Below, piece after piece: positions 7,411-15,838 of a DNA stretch of 60,017 bases (positions are counted from its first letter, which is position 1; each line of letters begins with the position of its first letter). The notes under the pieces are model-generated. The model ran no database searches. It was given only the letters and a program-made list of their open reading frames with translations, and was not told the origin of the DNA. The position numbers and the translations under genes were made by a program. The DNA comes from CALCMJ01 sp964475415 (GTDB lineage: Bacteria > Bacteroidota > Bacteroidia > Chitinophagales > Saprospiraceae). The stretch lies in contig CAYYWZ010000017.1 of the NCBI GenBank assembly GCA_964475415.1, positions 1-60,017 on the forward strand. Direction: 5' to 3'.

Positions 7411-7856
7411 AAAAAAAATAGAACGAAATATCGAGACTGGATAATTGAATTCAACAATGAAATTAACCTAAAAGCTTACTCAAAACTCGCTACATCCAGT
7501 TCAAAAAGCTGTGGATGTTCTCATTGCACTAATTATCATGAATAGATAGTAAATGTTTTTCGGAATTGATAAAAATAAAGAACTAGAAATTAGCCAAGTG
7601 ACAAAACTTGAAAATGGCTTACATTACTATCTGGGGTGGTTTCATTTTAAAGGAAAATTCCAAGATAAAGATTGTACAATCCCATTACCAGCAGGTGGGA
7701 GTACAACTAATTTTGAAGCAATTAATGAAAATTTTTGAGTTAGGATTTACTCATTCAATATCTAATAAGATTTTTCAAGATTCAGATGATTTAGTTCAAG
7801 TAGAATATGGATGCAAAATACCTTGTGTAATAAATAAAGATCTCGAAACTGATTGA
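7399..7856 (+). pseudogene. Degraded CxCxxCxNY-family gene
   Basis: Three consecutive pieces in different frames add up to one protein. Piece one (7399-7542) reads YRDWIIEFNNEINLKAY and then SCGCSHCTNYHE before TAG at 7543. Piece two (7553-7735) reads GIDKNKELEISQVTKLENG, LHYYLGWFHFKG and ends NFEAINENF at a TGA. Piece three joins by one base at the AAAATTTTTGAG run and reads ELGFTHSISNKIF, then LVQVEYGCKIPCV to the stop at 7856. The order CxCxxCxNY, GIDxxKE, GLHYY.GWFHF, LVQVE matches a family of small uncharacterised proteins as I remember it. There is no good start codon. At least two frame changes and one stop show decay. Assembly error is a less likely explanation for all three. Confidence 0.65.
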
Positions 7857-7986
7857 AGTTTAGAACCCATCTTGATATTAAAAAATATGATCTCATATCT
7901 GCTTCGTTCGCCATAGAGACTAGACAATCTCAGGTTCAGAAAAATTGACAATTACATTAAGCCTAACATAGGCAAGCTTATGAGTT

Positions 7987-8736
7987 CTACAATTTTTCTA
8001 AAAGTGCCGCAGCTGATTTCTTACGAAAGTTATCCGTCCCATCTATAATTTTTTGAAGATATAGTTTAGCTTTGTTCAGATCTTTTAGCTTGATAGCATT
8101 CAGCGCTATATACCAGTTTATGGGATTTTCTAGATTTTCGATACCTTCTTTTTCCAATGACTCTAGTAGATTTAGAGAAGCTGCATATTGCTTATTCGCC
8201 ATAAGGGCATTAGCTTTATAAAATTCTAATTGAAGATCCTTACCATCAGTATTGTAAAGGTCTATGCGCTTGATTACTTTATCATAGTCCTTAGATGCGT
8301 AGGCAGTAAATATATTTTTAAGCTCTGTTATCTCAGTATCTCCTCTATCTATTTTGACGTAATCATTAGGGTATGCTGAGAAGTTATCAGCATATAAAAT
8401 ATCGTAGTTGTTTACCTGATTATCATTCGTGAATAAGAAAATACCTGCTAATAATAAAAGACTGGCAGCAAGACCTATCCATTTATAAGCTTTAGCCTTT
8501 CTAGGTTTCATCTCTATAACAGAGGTATGCTTCGATTCTCTTTCTTGTAGAAAAGATTTGTTCTTTTTGTTAGCGTTCTGCTCTAGTACTTCTTGGATGT
8601 CTTTATAAGTCTTGAATTCTGTTGCTAGGCTTTCATCATTATCTAGTTTGGCTAGAAAAATATCTTCCTCTTTGACAGACATCATTCCTCGTAGATAGCT
8701 ATCAAAATCTTCTATTTGATTTTCTTCGATGCTCAT
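7987..8736 (-). CDS. Membrane protein with TPR-like periplasmic part, putative anti-sigma factor
   Basis: A 249-residue single-span membrane protein. Residues 1-85 are cytoplasmic and acidic at the start (IEDFDSYLRGMMSVKEE), a basic stretch follows, and one transmembrane segment is seen (WIGLAASLLLLAGIFLF). The outer part of about 140 residues has helical repeats resembling TPR (YDKVIKRIDLYN, LEFYKANALMANKQYAASLN, WYIALNAIKLKDLNKAKLY). It lies 22 bases after the ECF sigma gene on the same strand, the usual place for an anti-sigma factor, and the topology (sigma-binding domain in, sensor out) fits. It lacks the HxxxCxxC zinc motif of ZAS anti-sigma factors. The function is inferred from position and topology. 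Confidence 0.75.
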   Translation of the reverse strand: MSIEENQIEDFDSYLRGMMSVKEEDIFLAKLDNDESLATEFKTYKDIQEVLEQNANKKNKSFLQERESKHTSVIEMKPRKAKAYKWIGLAASLLLLAGIFLFTNDNQVNNYDILYADNFSAYPNDYVKIDRGDTEITELKNIFTAYASKDYDKVIKRIDLYNTDGKDLQLEFYKANALMANKQYAASLNLLESLEKEGIENLENPINWYIALNAIKLKDLNKAKLYLQKIIDGTDNFRKKSAAALLEKL

Positions 8737-8758
8737 AGTTATTTATATTTTGAATAAG

Positions 8759-9316
8759 CTAGATTACAGATCTTAGCTTCTTCATACATTGGTATTTTCT
8801 ACTTTTTACAACATTTGTATTATCGTAACCTAGTTGCTCTGCTATAGCATCTAACTTATATCTTCTGTAATAATACAGTTCTAAAATTTTTCTACAGCCT
8901 TCATCCAGCTGAGAAAGTGCTTGCTCAATCCGTAGCTTATTGTGATCACTTTCATGTTTGTCGTTTAGTTCTGACTCTCCCACATCTGGTACAAACTTAT
9001 ATACATCATCTGTCTGCACTGTCTTCTTCTGTTTTATTGCTTTCTTGAGCAGTAGATTCTTAGCAATTCCGAAGAGATAAGATTCCGGTGAGGATTTTAT
9101 TTCTCCAGTATTTCTTTTTATAACTCTATTGTACAAGACTATTACTGCATCTTGATACACATCCAATAATGTATCATCATCTACAGAAAAACGAGCTCTT
9201 GCCCAGCTCATAAAACTTTTCTTCTGATTATCGTAGAACAGACCTAAGGCCTTTTCATAATCAGAAGTAAAAGCATCATAAAGCTCTTCAAAACTTAACT
9301 TCTGCGTATCTCTCAA
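8759..9316 (-). CDS. ECF RNA polymerase sigma factor
   Basis: A 185-residue sigma-70 family factor of the extracytoplasmic function group, with only regions 2 and 4. Region 2 includes DTLLDVYQDAVIVLYNRV and SYLFGIAKNLLLKK. Region 4 is the HTH ending LDAIAEQLGYDNTNVVKSRKYQCMKKL. It directs RNA polymerase to a small regulon. Its partner is likely the membrane protein 22 bases downstream. It is transcribed away from the CHAT gene across a 288-base divergent region (9317-9604) in which I could not pick a convincing promoter on either strand. The CHAT gene and the exported-protein genes after it are obvious candidate targets, but no matching promoter motif was found. Confidence 0.9.
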   Translation of the reverse strand: MRDTQKLSFEELYDAFTSDYEKALGLFYDNQKKSFMSWARARFSVDDDTLLDVYQDAVIVLYNRVIKRNTGEIKSSPESYLFGIAKNLLLKKAIKQKKTVQTDDVYKFVPDVGESELNDKHESDHNKLRIEQALSQLDEGCRKILELYYYRRYKLDAIAEQLGYDNTNVVKSRKYQCMKKLRSVI

Positions 9317-9604
9317 GTAATTACTATTTTATTCAACTCTGAAGATAAGAATAGATAGTAAATATTTCATTGTTTATAATATTGTTGTTAAATACTAACA
9401 AAAGGTAAATCAGAATCTCAATTTTTTTTATATTTCTACTAATATTCTAGCAAAATAGAGCAATTTAACCCCATGAGTGTATTAAAATTTGTTTTCTGCC
9501 TAAAGCTTATAGAATAATGAGGTCTTTAATTATATAATCAAAGCCTTCTTTCCATATTCTTGCGAAAACAGTATTGATTTAAACCGCTATATTAATTAGC
9601 TAAT

Positions 9605-12451
9605 ATGCTCGAGATAAAAAAGTTAAGTCATCTTATCAAAAAAGTATCTTACTATTATGGTATCAGAATAGTTTTTTACTCTATTCTAATAACATTTTCT
9701 TTGTCCGGAACTTTGAAAGCTCAAGAAAACGATGCTTTTATTAATATTCTTGACAGCATAGCCATTTACAATTCCAACATCGAATTAGAAGCATCTAAAA
9801 GACTATTAGAGTTAGCTAGAGCCGAAATCAACGATCAGCTTGATCCTCATACACGAGGAAGATTTAACATGGAAAATGGAAAATATCTGCAACAATCAAA
9901 CGAAAGAGATTCTGCTATATATTATCTGGAGTTAGCAGAACAAGATTTTAATGAGGAGTCTCCAGTAGATGCTATTTTGCTTTCTAGCGTCTATGGACTT
10001 TTATTTTCAGTTTACGAACGTTCGGGCAAACGAGACCTAGCATTTGCCTCGATTAATAAAGCTATAGATCTAGTCGAAAAAACTGGAACAGAGAAAGTCC
10101 CTGAAACAGGAGAGTATTACAAAATGCAAGGTGTCTCTTATCTGTACGGTGGAGATATAGACAATGCTCAGAAATGCCTACTAAAATCAGAACGTTATAT
10201 CAAAAAATATTACCCTAACAATCTTACTAAACTCAGCAGTACAAAAGGTACTCAACTATATTTACTTCTGGTAACAGGTAACTTCGATGAAGCAATCAAA
10301 CAGTATAGAGCGTTCTTACAAAAAACTAAAAATGTTGATCTCACTATTAGAGATAGGCTCCGTCTGTACATAGGATACGCTATAGCTCTAAGAGAAACCA
10401 AAAGATATGATGAGGCACTAGACATTCTACATAAGGGTGAAATCTTAGCAACTAATACGAGCGGACCTCCTAATCCTGGCTTAGGTGACATATGGAATAT
10501 TACCACTAATATTTACATGGAAACAAAGAGGTATGATAAGGCTGAAGAAAACATTCTCAAGACCATAGACATAAGATTAAAAACTGCTGACAAAAACAGT
10601 TATTATACGACTGAAGCTTACTGGACACTAGGTAAGCTAAAATTAAAACAAATGGATTTTGATGGCGCGATTAAGTATTATGAAAAAGCCCTTCAGTCCA
10701 CCAAGTACGTTTTCCAAGACCCTAGCTTCTTTAGAGCGAAGAAAAATTATACTTCTATAACGAACTCCCTTACCTACCTCACCGATGGATATGTGCAAAG
10801 GTATCTCAACAAAAAAGAAAAAAAAGATCTAGAGAAAGCTTATGAACTTAGTAAGGAATCTATCTATGCGCTAGAAAAAATAAAGGCTGAATTTACAATG
10901 GATGGCTCTAAGGAAAACATCGTCAAAGATGCCTACTCCATATATGAAAACGCTATAACAGTAGCCTACTATGCTCATCAAAGTGATCCATCAGGCACTG
11001 CCCTTGAATTTGCACTAGAAATTATGGAAAAGAGCAAGATGCAATCTCTACAAGAGAAAGCAAGAAGCACTGCCTATAATAATACCAATAAAATACCTGC
11101 AGGTATACTTAAAGAAAGAGACAAAATAAGATCTGAACTCATACCTATAAGAGAGTCATTTGCCGTAGATAGTCTTATTACACCATCCTTAGAATCATCC
11201 TATCTAAAGTTAACAAGTGAATTAGAAATAATCAATAAAAATATAATTTCTGAATACCCTCAGCATTACCAATATATGCTGAATCAATCTACCACAACTA
11301 TAGAAGAAGTAAAAAATAAATTACTTAATGATTCTTTAGCAATAGTACATTATTTCATAACAGACAGCACACTCTATAGCCTTGTTCTGAGCAATATAGA
11401 ATCTAATATCTACAGCACCAAGCTTTCAAAACCTATCAGCGAACAAATAGACCTATTCCGAAAGTTCACTAGCGAATCTAATTTGAAAGAAGCTAATATT
11501 ATTCTAGAAGAATTCTCCAAACTACTCATCCGAAGTATTCCTGAAATTAAAAGTTTTGAAAAAATAAAACTTATACCACATAAAGAATTATGGTTCGTTC
11601 CTTTCGAGGCATTGAGCCATTCAGATGGAAAAGAATTGCTCTACACTAATAATGTTTCTTTTGCCAATACTCTCAGTTTACTGATCCACCAAAAAACAAT
11701 AAAATCCAGAGGTAATAATAAGGTTATTGCTTTCGCACCTAAGTATGTTCTTAATCAACTAGATAATTCTCCATCGACTAGGGCCGGTTTGTCTCCTCTT
11801 GCGGGTGCAAAAGCAGAAGTTGAAAATATAGCGACTATTATAACTACAGATGCTTACTTAGAAGAAATAGCTACTAAAGAAAATTTTGTGAACAATGTTT
11901 CTGAGTACGAAATTCTTCACCTAGCAATGCACAACATAATAGATTCCTTGGGCAATCCTAATTTAGTTTTTTACAAAGAAGGAGGTGATAACATTGTAAA
12001 ACTGAGTTCTTCTGAATTGATTTCTATAGATTTCAAAGCAGACCTAGCTGTCATTTCAGCCTGTAATACAGCTTATGGAAAAATACAAAGTGGCTCAGGT
12101 ATAAGATCTATGTCTCATGCTTTTGCCTATGCAGGTATTCCGAGTACGGTGATGACACTATGGAAAATTCCCGATGAGACCAGTTCTAAGATTATGACTA
12201 ATTTCTACGAGAACTTAGCAGTTGGCCAAACTAAGGATTTAGCGCTTAGAAACGCTAAAATCTCCTATTTAGAAGACGATGCTATTCCTGAAAAATTAAA
12301 GACTTATGATAACTGGGCTGGATTTGTACTAGAAGGAAACGAGTCTGCAATCAACTTGACAAATAGCATCAATTTCTTAGGTTGGCCTGGATTTAGTATA
12401 GGAATTTTACTAGCTGGTTTAGCATTTTTTATCTTTTCTAGAAAAAAATAA
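9605..12451 (+). CDS. TPR-CHAT protein (caspase-like), membrane anchored
   Basis: A 948-residue protein. The N-terminus has a signal-like hydrophobic stretch (VFYSILITFSLSGTLKAQ). Residues of about 60-470 are TPR repeats (for example AYWTLGKLKLKQMDFDGAIK). The C-terminal 350 or so are a CHAT domain, a caspase/HetF-associated peptidase fold. The expected catalytic pair is visible: His776 in ILHLAMH and Cys820 in AVISACNTAYG, followed by the typical GIPSTVMTLWKIPD block. The protein ends with a transmembrane helix (IGILLAGLAFFIF) and a basic tail. It should therefore sit outside the cytoplasm, anchored to the inner membrane. It is divergent from a sigma/anti-sigma pair, an arrangement I recall for CHAT-TPR genes in Bacteroidota. 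Substrate unknown. Confidence 0.9.
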   Translation: MLEIKKLSHLIKKVSYYYGIRIVFYSILITFSLSGTLKAQENDAFINILDSIAIYNSNIELEASKRLLELARAEINDQLDPHTRGRFNMENGKYLQQSNERDSAIYYLELAEQDFNEESPVDAILLSSVYGLLFSVYERSGKRDLAFASINKAIDLVEKTGTEKVPETGEYYKMQGVSYLYGGDIDNAQKCLLKSERYIKKYYPNNLTKLSSTKGTQLYLLLVTGNFDEAIKQYRAFLQKTKNVDLTIRDRLRLYIGYAIALRETKRYDEALDILHKGEILATNTSGPPNPGLGDIWNITTNIYMETKRYDKAEENILKTIDIRLKTADKNSYYTTEAYWTLGKLKLKQMDFDGAIKYYEKALQSTKYVFQDPSFFRAKKNYTSITNSLTYLTDGYVQRYLNKKEKKDLEKAYELSKESIYALEKIKAEFTMDGSKENIVKDAYSIYENAITVAYYAHQSDPSGTALEFALEIMEKSKMQSLQEKARSTAYNNTNKIPAGILKERDKIRSELIPIRESFAVDSLITPSLESSYLKLTSELEIINKNIISEYPQHYQYMLNQSTTTIEEVKNKLLNDSLAIVHYFITDSTLYSLVLSNIESNIYSTKLSKPISEQIDLFRKFTSESNLKEANIILEEFSKLLIRSIPEIKSFEKIKLIPHKELWFVPFEALSHSDGKELLYTNNVSFANTLSLLIHQKTIKSRGNNKVIAFAPKYVLNQLDNSPSTRAGLSPLAGAKAEVENIATIITTDAYLEEIATKENFVNNVSEYEILHLAMHNIIDSLGNPNLVFYKEGGDNIVKLSSSELISIDFKADLAVISACNTAYGKIQSGSGIRSMSHAFAYAGIPSTVMTLWKIPDETSSKIMTNFYENLAVGQTKDLALRNAKISYLEDDAIPEKLKTYDNWAGFVLEGNESAINLTNSINFLGWPGFSIGILLAGLAFFIFSRKK

Positions 12452-12567
12452 TCCATTTTTGATTTACCTTTCGTTCCACTGTAGAACCTACCTATAGAAC
12501 CCCTTCTGTAAATACAGGAGACCACTTTAATAAAAATTTACAAACAGCGCAAGCTAAAAATTATCGT

Positions 12568-13056
12568 ATGAAGCAGATTATACCGGTAGGGTTACTCCTA
12601 TGTCTACACCTAGCCACCTATGCACAAGTATTAGAACGACAAGTTATAGCCTCAGGAGGAACGGATGGAAATTCCTACTCATTCACCATAGGACAGGCAG
12701 TCGTAGGGACAAGTACTAACCAATCATTTGTAATAACACAAGGCTACCAACAACTCCTAGATAACAATACCAGTGTTAATATTGTAGAACAAAATATTGT
12801 TTCTTCAATTTCTACCTTTCCTAATCCAGCCATTTCTTACTTCCAAGTAAACGCTAGTTTCGAGTATCCAATAGCGGGAGCAATACAGTTACATAATATT
12901 CTAGGGGAAAGGGTTTATAGAAAAACATTCGACAAAACACAACAACTTAATAGTACTATAGAAGTAGATCAACTTGCATCTGCAGTCTATATGCTGAATA
13001 TCTATTCGGAAACTAATCAACTATTAGTTTCTAACAAAATATTAATTCACAACTAA
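12568..13056 (+). CDS. Small T9SS-sorted surface protein
   Basis: A 162-residue exported protein: signal peptide 1-20 (IPVGLLLCLHLATYAQ), then a short beta-rich segment (LERQVIASGGTDGNSYSFTI, GQAVVG, VITQGYQQ). That segment is common at the N-terminus of small Bacteroidota surface proteins. A T9SS sorting domain follows from about residue 90: FPNPAISYFQVN, AIQLHNILGERVY, AVYMLNIYSETNQ, ending with basic SNKILIHN. There is almost no other cargo, so the protein may act as a minimal surface subunit. It is the first gene of a close-packed run on the plus strand; the next gene begins 11 bases later. A specific function cannot be assigned. Confidence 0.82.
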   Translation: MKQIIPVGLLLCLHLATYAQVLERQVIASGGTDGNSYSFTIGQAVVGTSTNQSFVITQGYQQLLDNNTSVNIVEQNIVSSISTFPNPAISYFQVNASFEYPIAGAIQLHNILGERVYRKTFDKTQQLNSTIEVDQLASAVYMLNIYSETNQLLVSNKILIHN

Positions 13057-13067
13057 AAAAAAATATA

Positions 13068-14870
13068 ATGAAAACCTTAAAATTCATTCAACTACTTCTT
13101 CTCAATATGCTTATCGCAGGTTCCTTATTTTCCCAAGGAAATTTTCATCGATTTCATTACCAGGCATCCATAAGAAACATAGATGGAACTGTAATGGCTA
13201 ATGAAAATATAGACGTCAGCATTTCAATCTCTGACAGTGACGGTAATTCCGTATACGGAGAAAGCCAGTCCACTAATACTAATGCATTCGGAATGTTCAG
13301 TATAATAGTGGGATCAGATGCAGATCCTTCAGAATTTGAGGATATAGAGTGGGGAGCAAAAAGGTACTTCCTTAGTGGAAGCATAAGTGGCCCTGAAGGC
13401 ACACAAGATTTGGGTAGTTCAGAGATCTTAGGTGCACCGTTTGCTAATGTTGCTAACTCCGCACAGAGCGGTGAAGCAGGGCCTCCTGGTCCTAAAGGAG
13501 ATACAGGAGACCAAGGACCAAAAGGGGACCAAGGTGATCAGGGACCTCAAGGTATTCAGGGTGTCCCTGGAGAGAATGGTGAAGACGGCAGTGGTGTAAC
13601 TATAGTAGGATCTGTACCCAGTGCTAATAATCTACCCTCTAATTATAACGGTGATATCGGAGACATGTTTATTACCGACGACAATGGGCAAGGGTATGTA
13701 TGGGATGGAAATGACTGGATACAAATAGGACAGATACAAGGACCAGAGGGTCCTCAAGGTCCACAAGGCATTCAGGGAGAACAAGGACCTCAGGGTATTC
13801 AAGGAGAAGATGGAGAACAGGGAATACAAGGTATCCAAGGTGTACCAGGTCAAGATGGTGCTGATGGATCTGATGGTAATGATGGTGCACAAGGCATTCA
13901 AGGAATCCCTGGCCCTCCAGGCCAAGATGGTACTAATGGACAAGACGGAGCTGATGGTCAAGATGGTGAACAAGGACCTCCAGGACCAGCTGGGACTTAT
14001 ACCGCTGGAACAGGCATAACACTTAGTAACAATATGATAACAAATTCTGGTGATACCAACCCCGCTGATGATATTAATGATGGCGACGATGCAGGTGGAG
14101 ATCTTGTAGGTACTTTCCCAAATCCAACAGTATGGCGTTTATGGGGGATCCCAATACAATTTCCAGCTGTAGACCAAGGAGCAGTACTTACACTTAATGA
14201 AGATAATAACGGTCCTATTTTTACATGGGAATTTCCTCCTTCATCTGCATGGGCGAACTTAGGAGGTTCTCTAAGTTACCTAAGTGATGTTATAGTAACA
14301 TCAGGAGCTGATCCTAGTATAGAACTTGTGTCTAGTGAGGGTGCATCAGCATTTATCGATAATACAGGTGATAATATAAGGATAGGAGTTGGTGGCAACA
14401 CCTCTATTGACATAGTTTATGATGAAAGTGATGATGCTTTCGAACCTTGGTTTAACTCTGGAGTAAATCTAGGAAGATCATCATTCAGATGGAGAGAAAT
14501 ATGGTCGACTAATGGCATCAACCAGTCATCCGATAGAAGATTAAAAAAAGAAATATTTAAAATTTCTACTGGCCTAGATAAGGTAAATGCATTGAACCCA
14601 GTAAGCTATAAGTGGAAAAAAGGACATCAGAAAAAACAGCTCGGTTTTATCGCTCAAGAAGTGGAAAAAATATTACCTGAGGTGGTAACACATGTAGAAC
14701 TTACCGAAGCAGAAAAAGCTGAAGCCATTGCACAAGGTAGAGTTCCAAATGAAGATGGATACGGCATGAATTATTCTGCCATTATACCTGTCCTAGTAAA
14801 AGCTATCCAAGAGTTATCTGAAGAAAATGAATTGCTGAAAAAGAGAATGGAAACATTAGAAAACAGATAG
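13068..14870 (+). CDS. Collagen-like fibre protein with S74-type C-terminal chaperone domain
   Basis: A 600-residue exported protein with signal peptide 1-22. An N-terminal domain (FHYQASIRNIDGTVMANENI, then TNTNAFGMFSIIVGS) is of a type seen in Bacteroidota fibre proteins. Two runs of Gly-X-Y collagen-like triplets follow, at about residues 135-176 and 225-310, split by a non-collagenous 48-residue insert. A beta-rich stalk leads to the end, residues 485-600, which resembles the peptidase S74 intramolecular chaperone of phage tail fibres: SSDRRLKKEIFKI, LGFIAQEVEKILPEVV, MNYSAIIPVLVKAIQELS and a final coiled coil. S74 domains trimerise the fibre and then cut themselves off. The gene lies in a run of host exported-protein genes with no phage genes nearby. 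A trimeric surface fibre is the likely product. Confidence 0.85.
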   Translation: MKTLKFIQLLLLNMLIAGSLFSQGNFHRFHYQASIRNIDGTVMANENIDVSISISDSDGNSVYGESQSTNTNAFGMFSIIVGSDADPSEFEDIEWGAKRYFLSGSISGPEGTQDLGSSEILGAPFANVANSAQSGEAGPPGPKGDTGDQGPKGDQGDQGPQGIQGVPGENGEDGSGVTIVGSVPSANNLPSNYNGDIGDMFITDDNGQGYVWDGNDWIQIGQIQGPEGPQGPQGIQGEQGPQGIQGEDGEQGIQGIQGVPGQDGADGSDGNDGAQGIQGIPGPPGQDGTNGQDGADGQDGEQGPPGPAGTYTAGTGITLSNNMITNSGDTNPADDINDGDDAGGDLVGTFPNPTVWRLWGIPIQFPAVDQGAVLTLNEDNNGPIFTWEFPPSSAWANLGGSLSYLSDVIVTSGADPSIELVSSEGASAFIDNTGDNIRIGVGGNTSIDIVYDESDDAFEPWFNSGVNLGRSSFRWREIWSTNGINQSSDRRLKKEIFKISTGLDKVNALNPVSYKWKKGHQKKQLGFIAQEVEKILPEVVTHVELTEAEKAEAIAQGRVPNEDGYGMNYSAIIPVLVKAIQELSEENELLKKRMETLENR

Positions 14871-14891
14871 AAGTATGTGTGATTAATATTA

Positions 14892-14924
14892 CGAACAGTG
14901 CCGGTGTAAGGTTGGCACTGTTCG
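14892..14924 (+). terminator. Strong hairpin between fibre and metallopeptidase genes
   Basis: A perfect 11-base-pair stem (CGAACAGTGCC with GGCACTGTTCG) and an 11-base loop, 21 bases past the fibre stop. The T tract after it is weak (CTTATT), so it may be a partial terminator or an RNA-stabilising element inside the run of genes. Confidence 0.6.
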
Positions 14925-14953
14925 CTTATTCCCCTAAGATAAAAAGCTACTAA

Positions 14954-15802
14954 ATGAAAACCCTACTGAAAAACACTTTGATACTCTTCCTATTTATAAA
15001 CCTAAGCATTTCAAGTCAGGCCCAACATAGACAAAGAAGTAGTTCAACTAATGCTAGATCAACTTCGAGCAGTTCCGCAAATGTATTTAGCTCCAAAGAT
15101 GACTGTATAGAAAGCGGCTGTGATTGCTGCGTATACCTCAGAAGAAATAAAATCATCTGTAAAACAAGAAATGCTAATATGGCTGATATCTCTGAATACT
15201 GGGGAGAACGAGAAAACTTACTCGTCAATGGCCAAACATTCGAGATATGGAATTCTACTGATGAACAAGAAGATATTATCTCTGATATATTGGGCAATCT
15301 GCCTTACGCTTACTTAGATGCATTACCTACGCATATACGTATAGGGAATCCTAGAACTGGAGGCATGAGAGTCCCAGAAGGAGGTAGAGTAGGCGGAGGC
15401 TCATTACGTTGTCACGAATTGGATGAATTCACAACACATTACGAATATATAATTATCCATCCTAGAGTATTTACAGATAGTGGAGAAAATCCAGTATTGA
15501 CAATCTACCATGAGGCAGGTCATTTTATCGATAGACATTTCGATATCGCCGAGAATCTAATTAACGCTGGTGGTGAAGAGGGACGTACCAATAGAGAGCA
15601 TTTCGCCGAATATCTAGCAAGCTACCGTGGAGATTCTAGAGGAAATGATGAGGTGATTGCTCAGGGGATTATGTATCATTTTCAGAAGACCTATTACCCT
15701 AGACAAAGAAGAGATGGAACTCCTGCACCCTACGGATCTACATCAAGATACCCCAGATGGCTATTGAATATAATACAAGCAGATATTGCTAGTAGAGAAT
15801 AA
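14954..15802 (+). CDS. Exported putative zinc metallopeptidase (HEAGH)
   Basis: A 282-residue exported protein: signal peptide of about 23 residues, a Ser/Arg/Thr-rich linker (SSSTNARSTSSSSAN), a Cys cluster (DDCIESGCDCCVYL), and a C-terminal catalytic-looking part. His186-Glu-Ala-Gly-His190 in TIYHEAGHFIDRHF is an HExxH zinc site. Glu219 in EHFAEYLASY, 29 residues on, is a good third ligand, as in gluzincins. The family is not one I can name. It does not look like the DUF4157 core protein of contractile injection systems. It sits between the fibre gene and the barrel gene, so it might process surface proteins of the same locus; that is speculation. Confidence 0.75.
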   Translation: MKTLLKNTLILFLFINLSISSQAQHRQRSSSTNARSTSSSSANVFSSKDDCIESGCDCCVYLRRNKIICKTRNANMADISEYWGERENLLVNGQTFEIWNSTDEQEDIISDILGNLPYAYLDALPTHIRIGNPRTGGMRVPEGGRVGGGSLRCHELDEFTTHYEYIIIHPRVFTDSGENPVLTIYHEAGHFIDRHFDIAENLINAGGEEGRTNREHFAEYLASYRGDSRGNDEVIAQGIMYHFQKTYYPRQRRDGTPAPYGSTSRYPRWLLNIIQADIASRE

Positions 15803-15838
15803 TCAAGACATTTTCTGATTAGAATTTATAACAACAAA

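Noticed and set aside
6600..7420. Integron-type attC sites around the TA module
   Set aside because: I looked for paired RYYYAAC/GTTRRRY core sites near the 18-base repeats and did not find a convincing set.
7553..7738. Two short overlapping frames as separate small genes
   Set aside because: They continue one another's motifs across a one-base shift; best explained as one decayed gene.
9605..12451. CHAT protein as an anti-phage caspase
   Set aside because: No effector, nucleic-acid sensor or defence neighbours are present, and the protein appears exported; a surface-signalling role fits better.
13632..13973. Antisense frames opposite the collagen-like repeats
   Set aside because: They mirror the Gly-X-Y repeat composition and have no independent coding signal.
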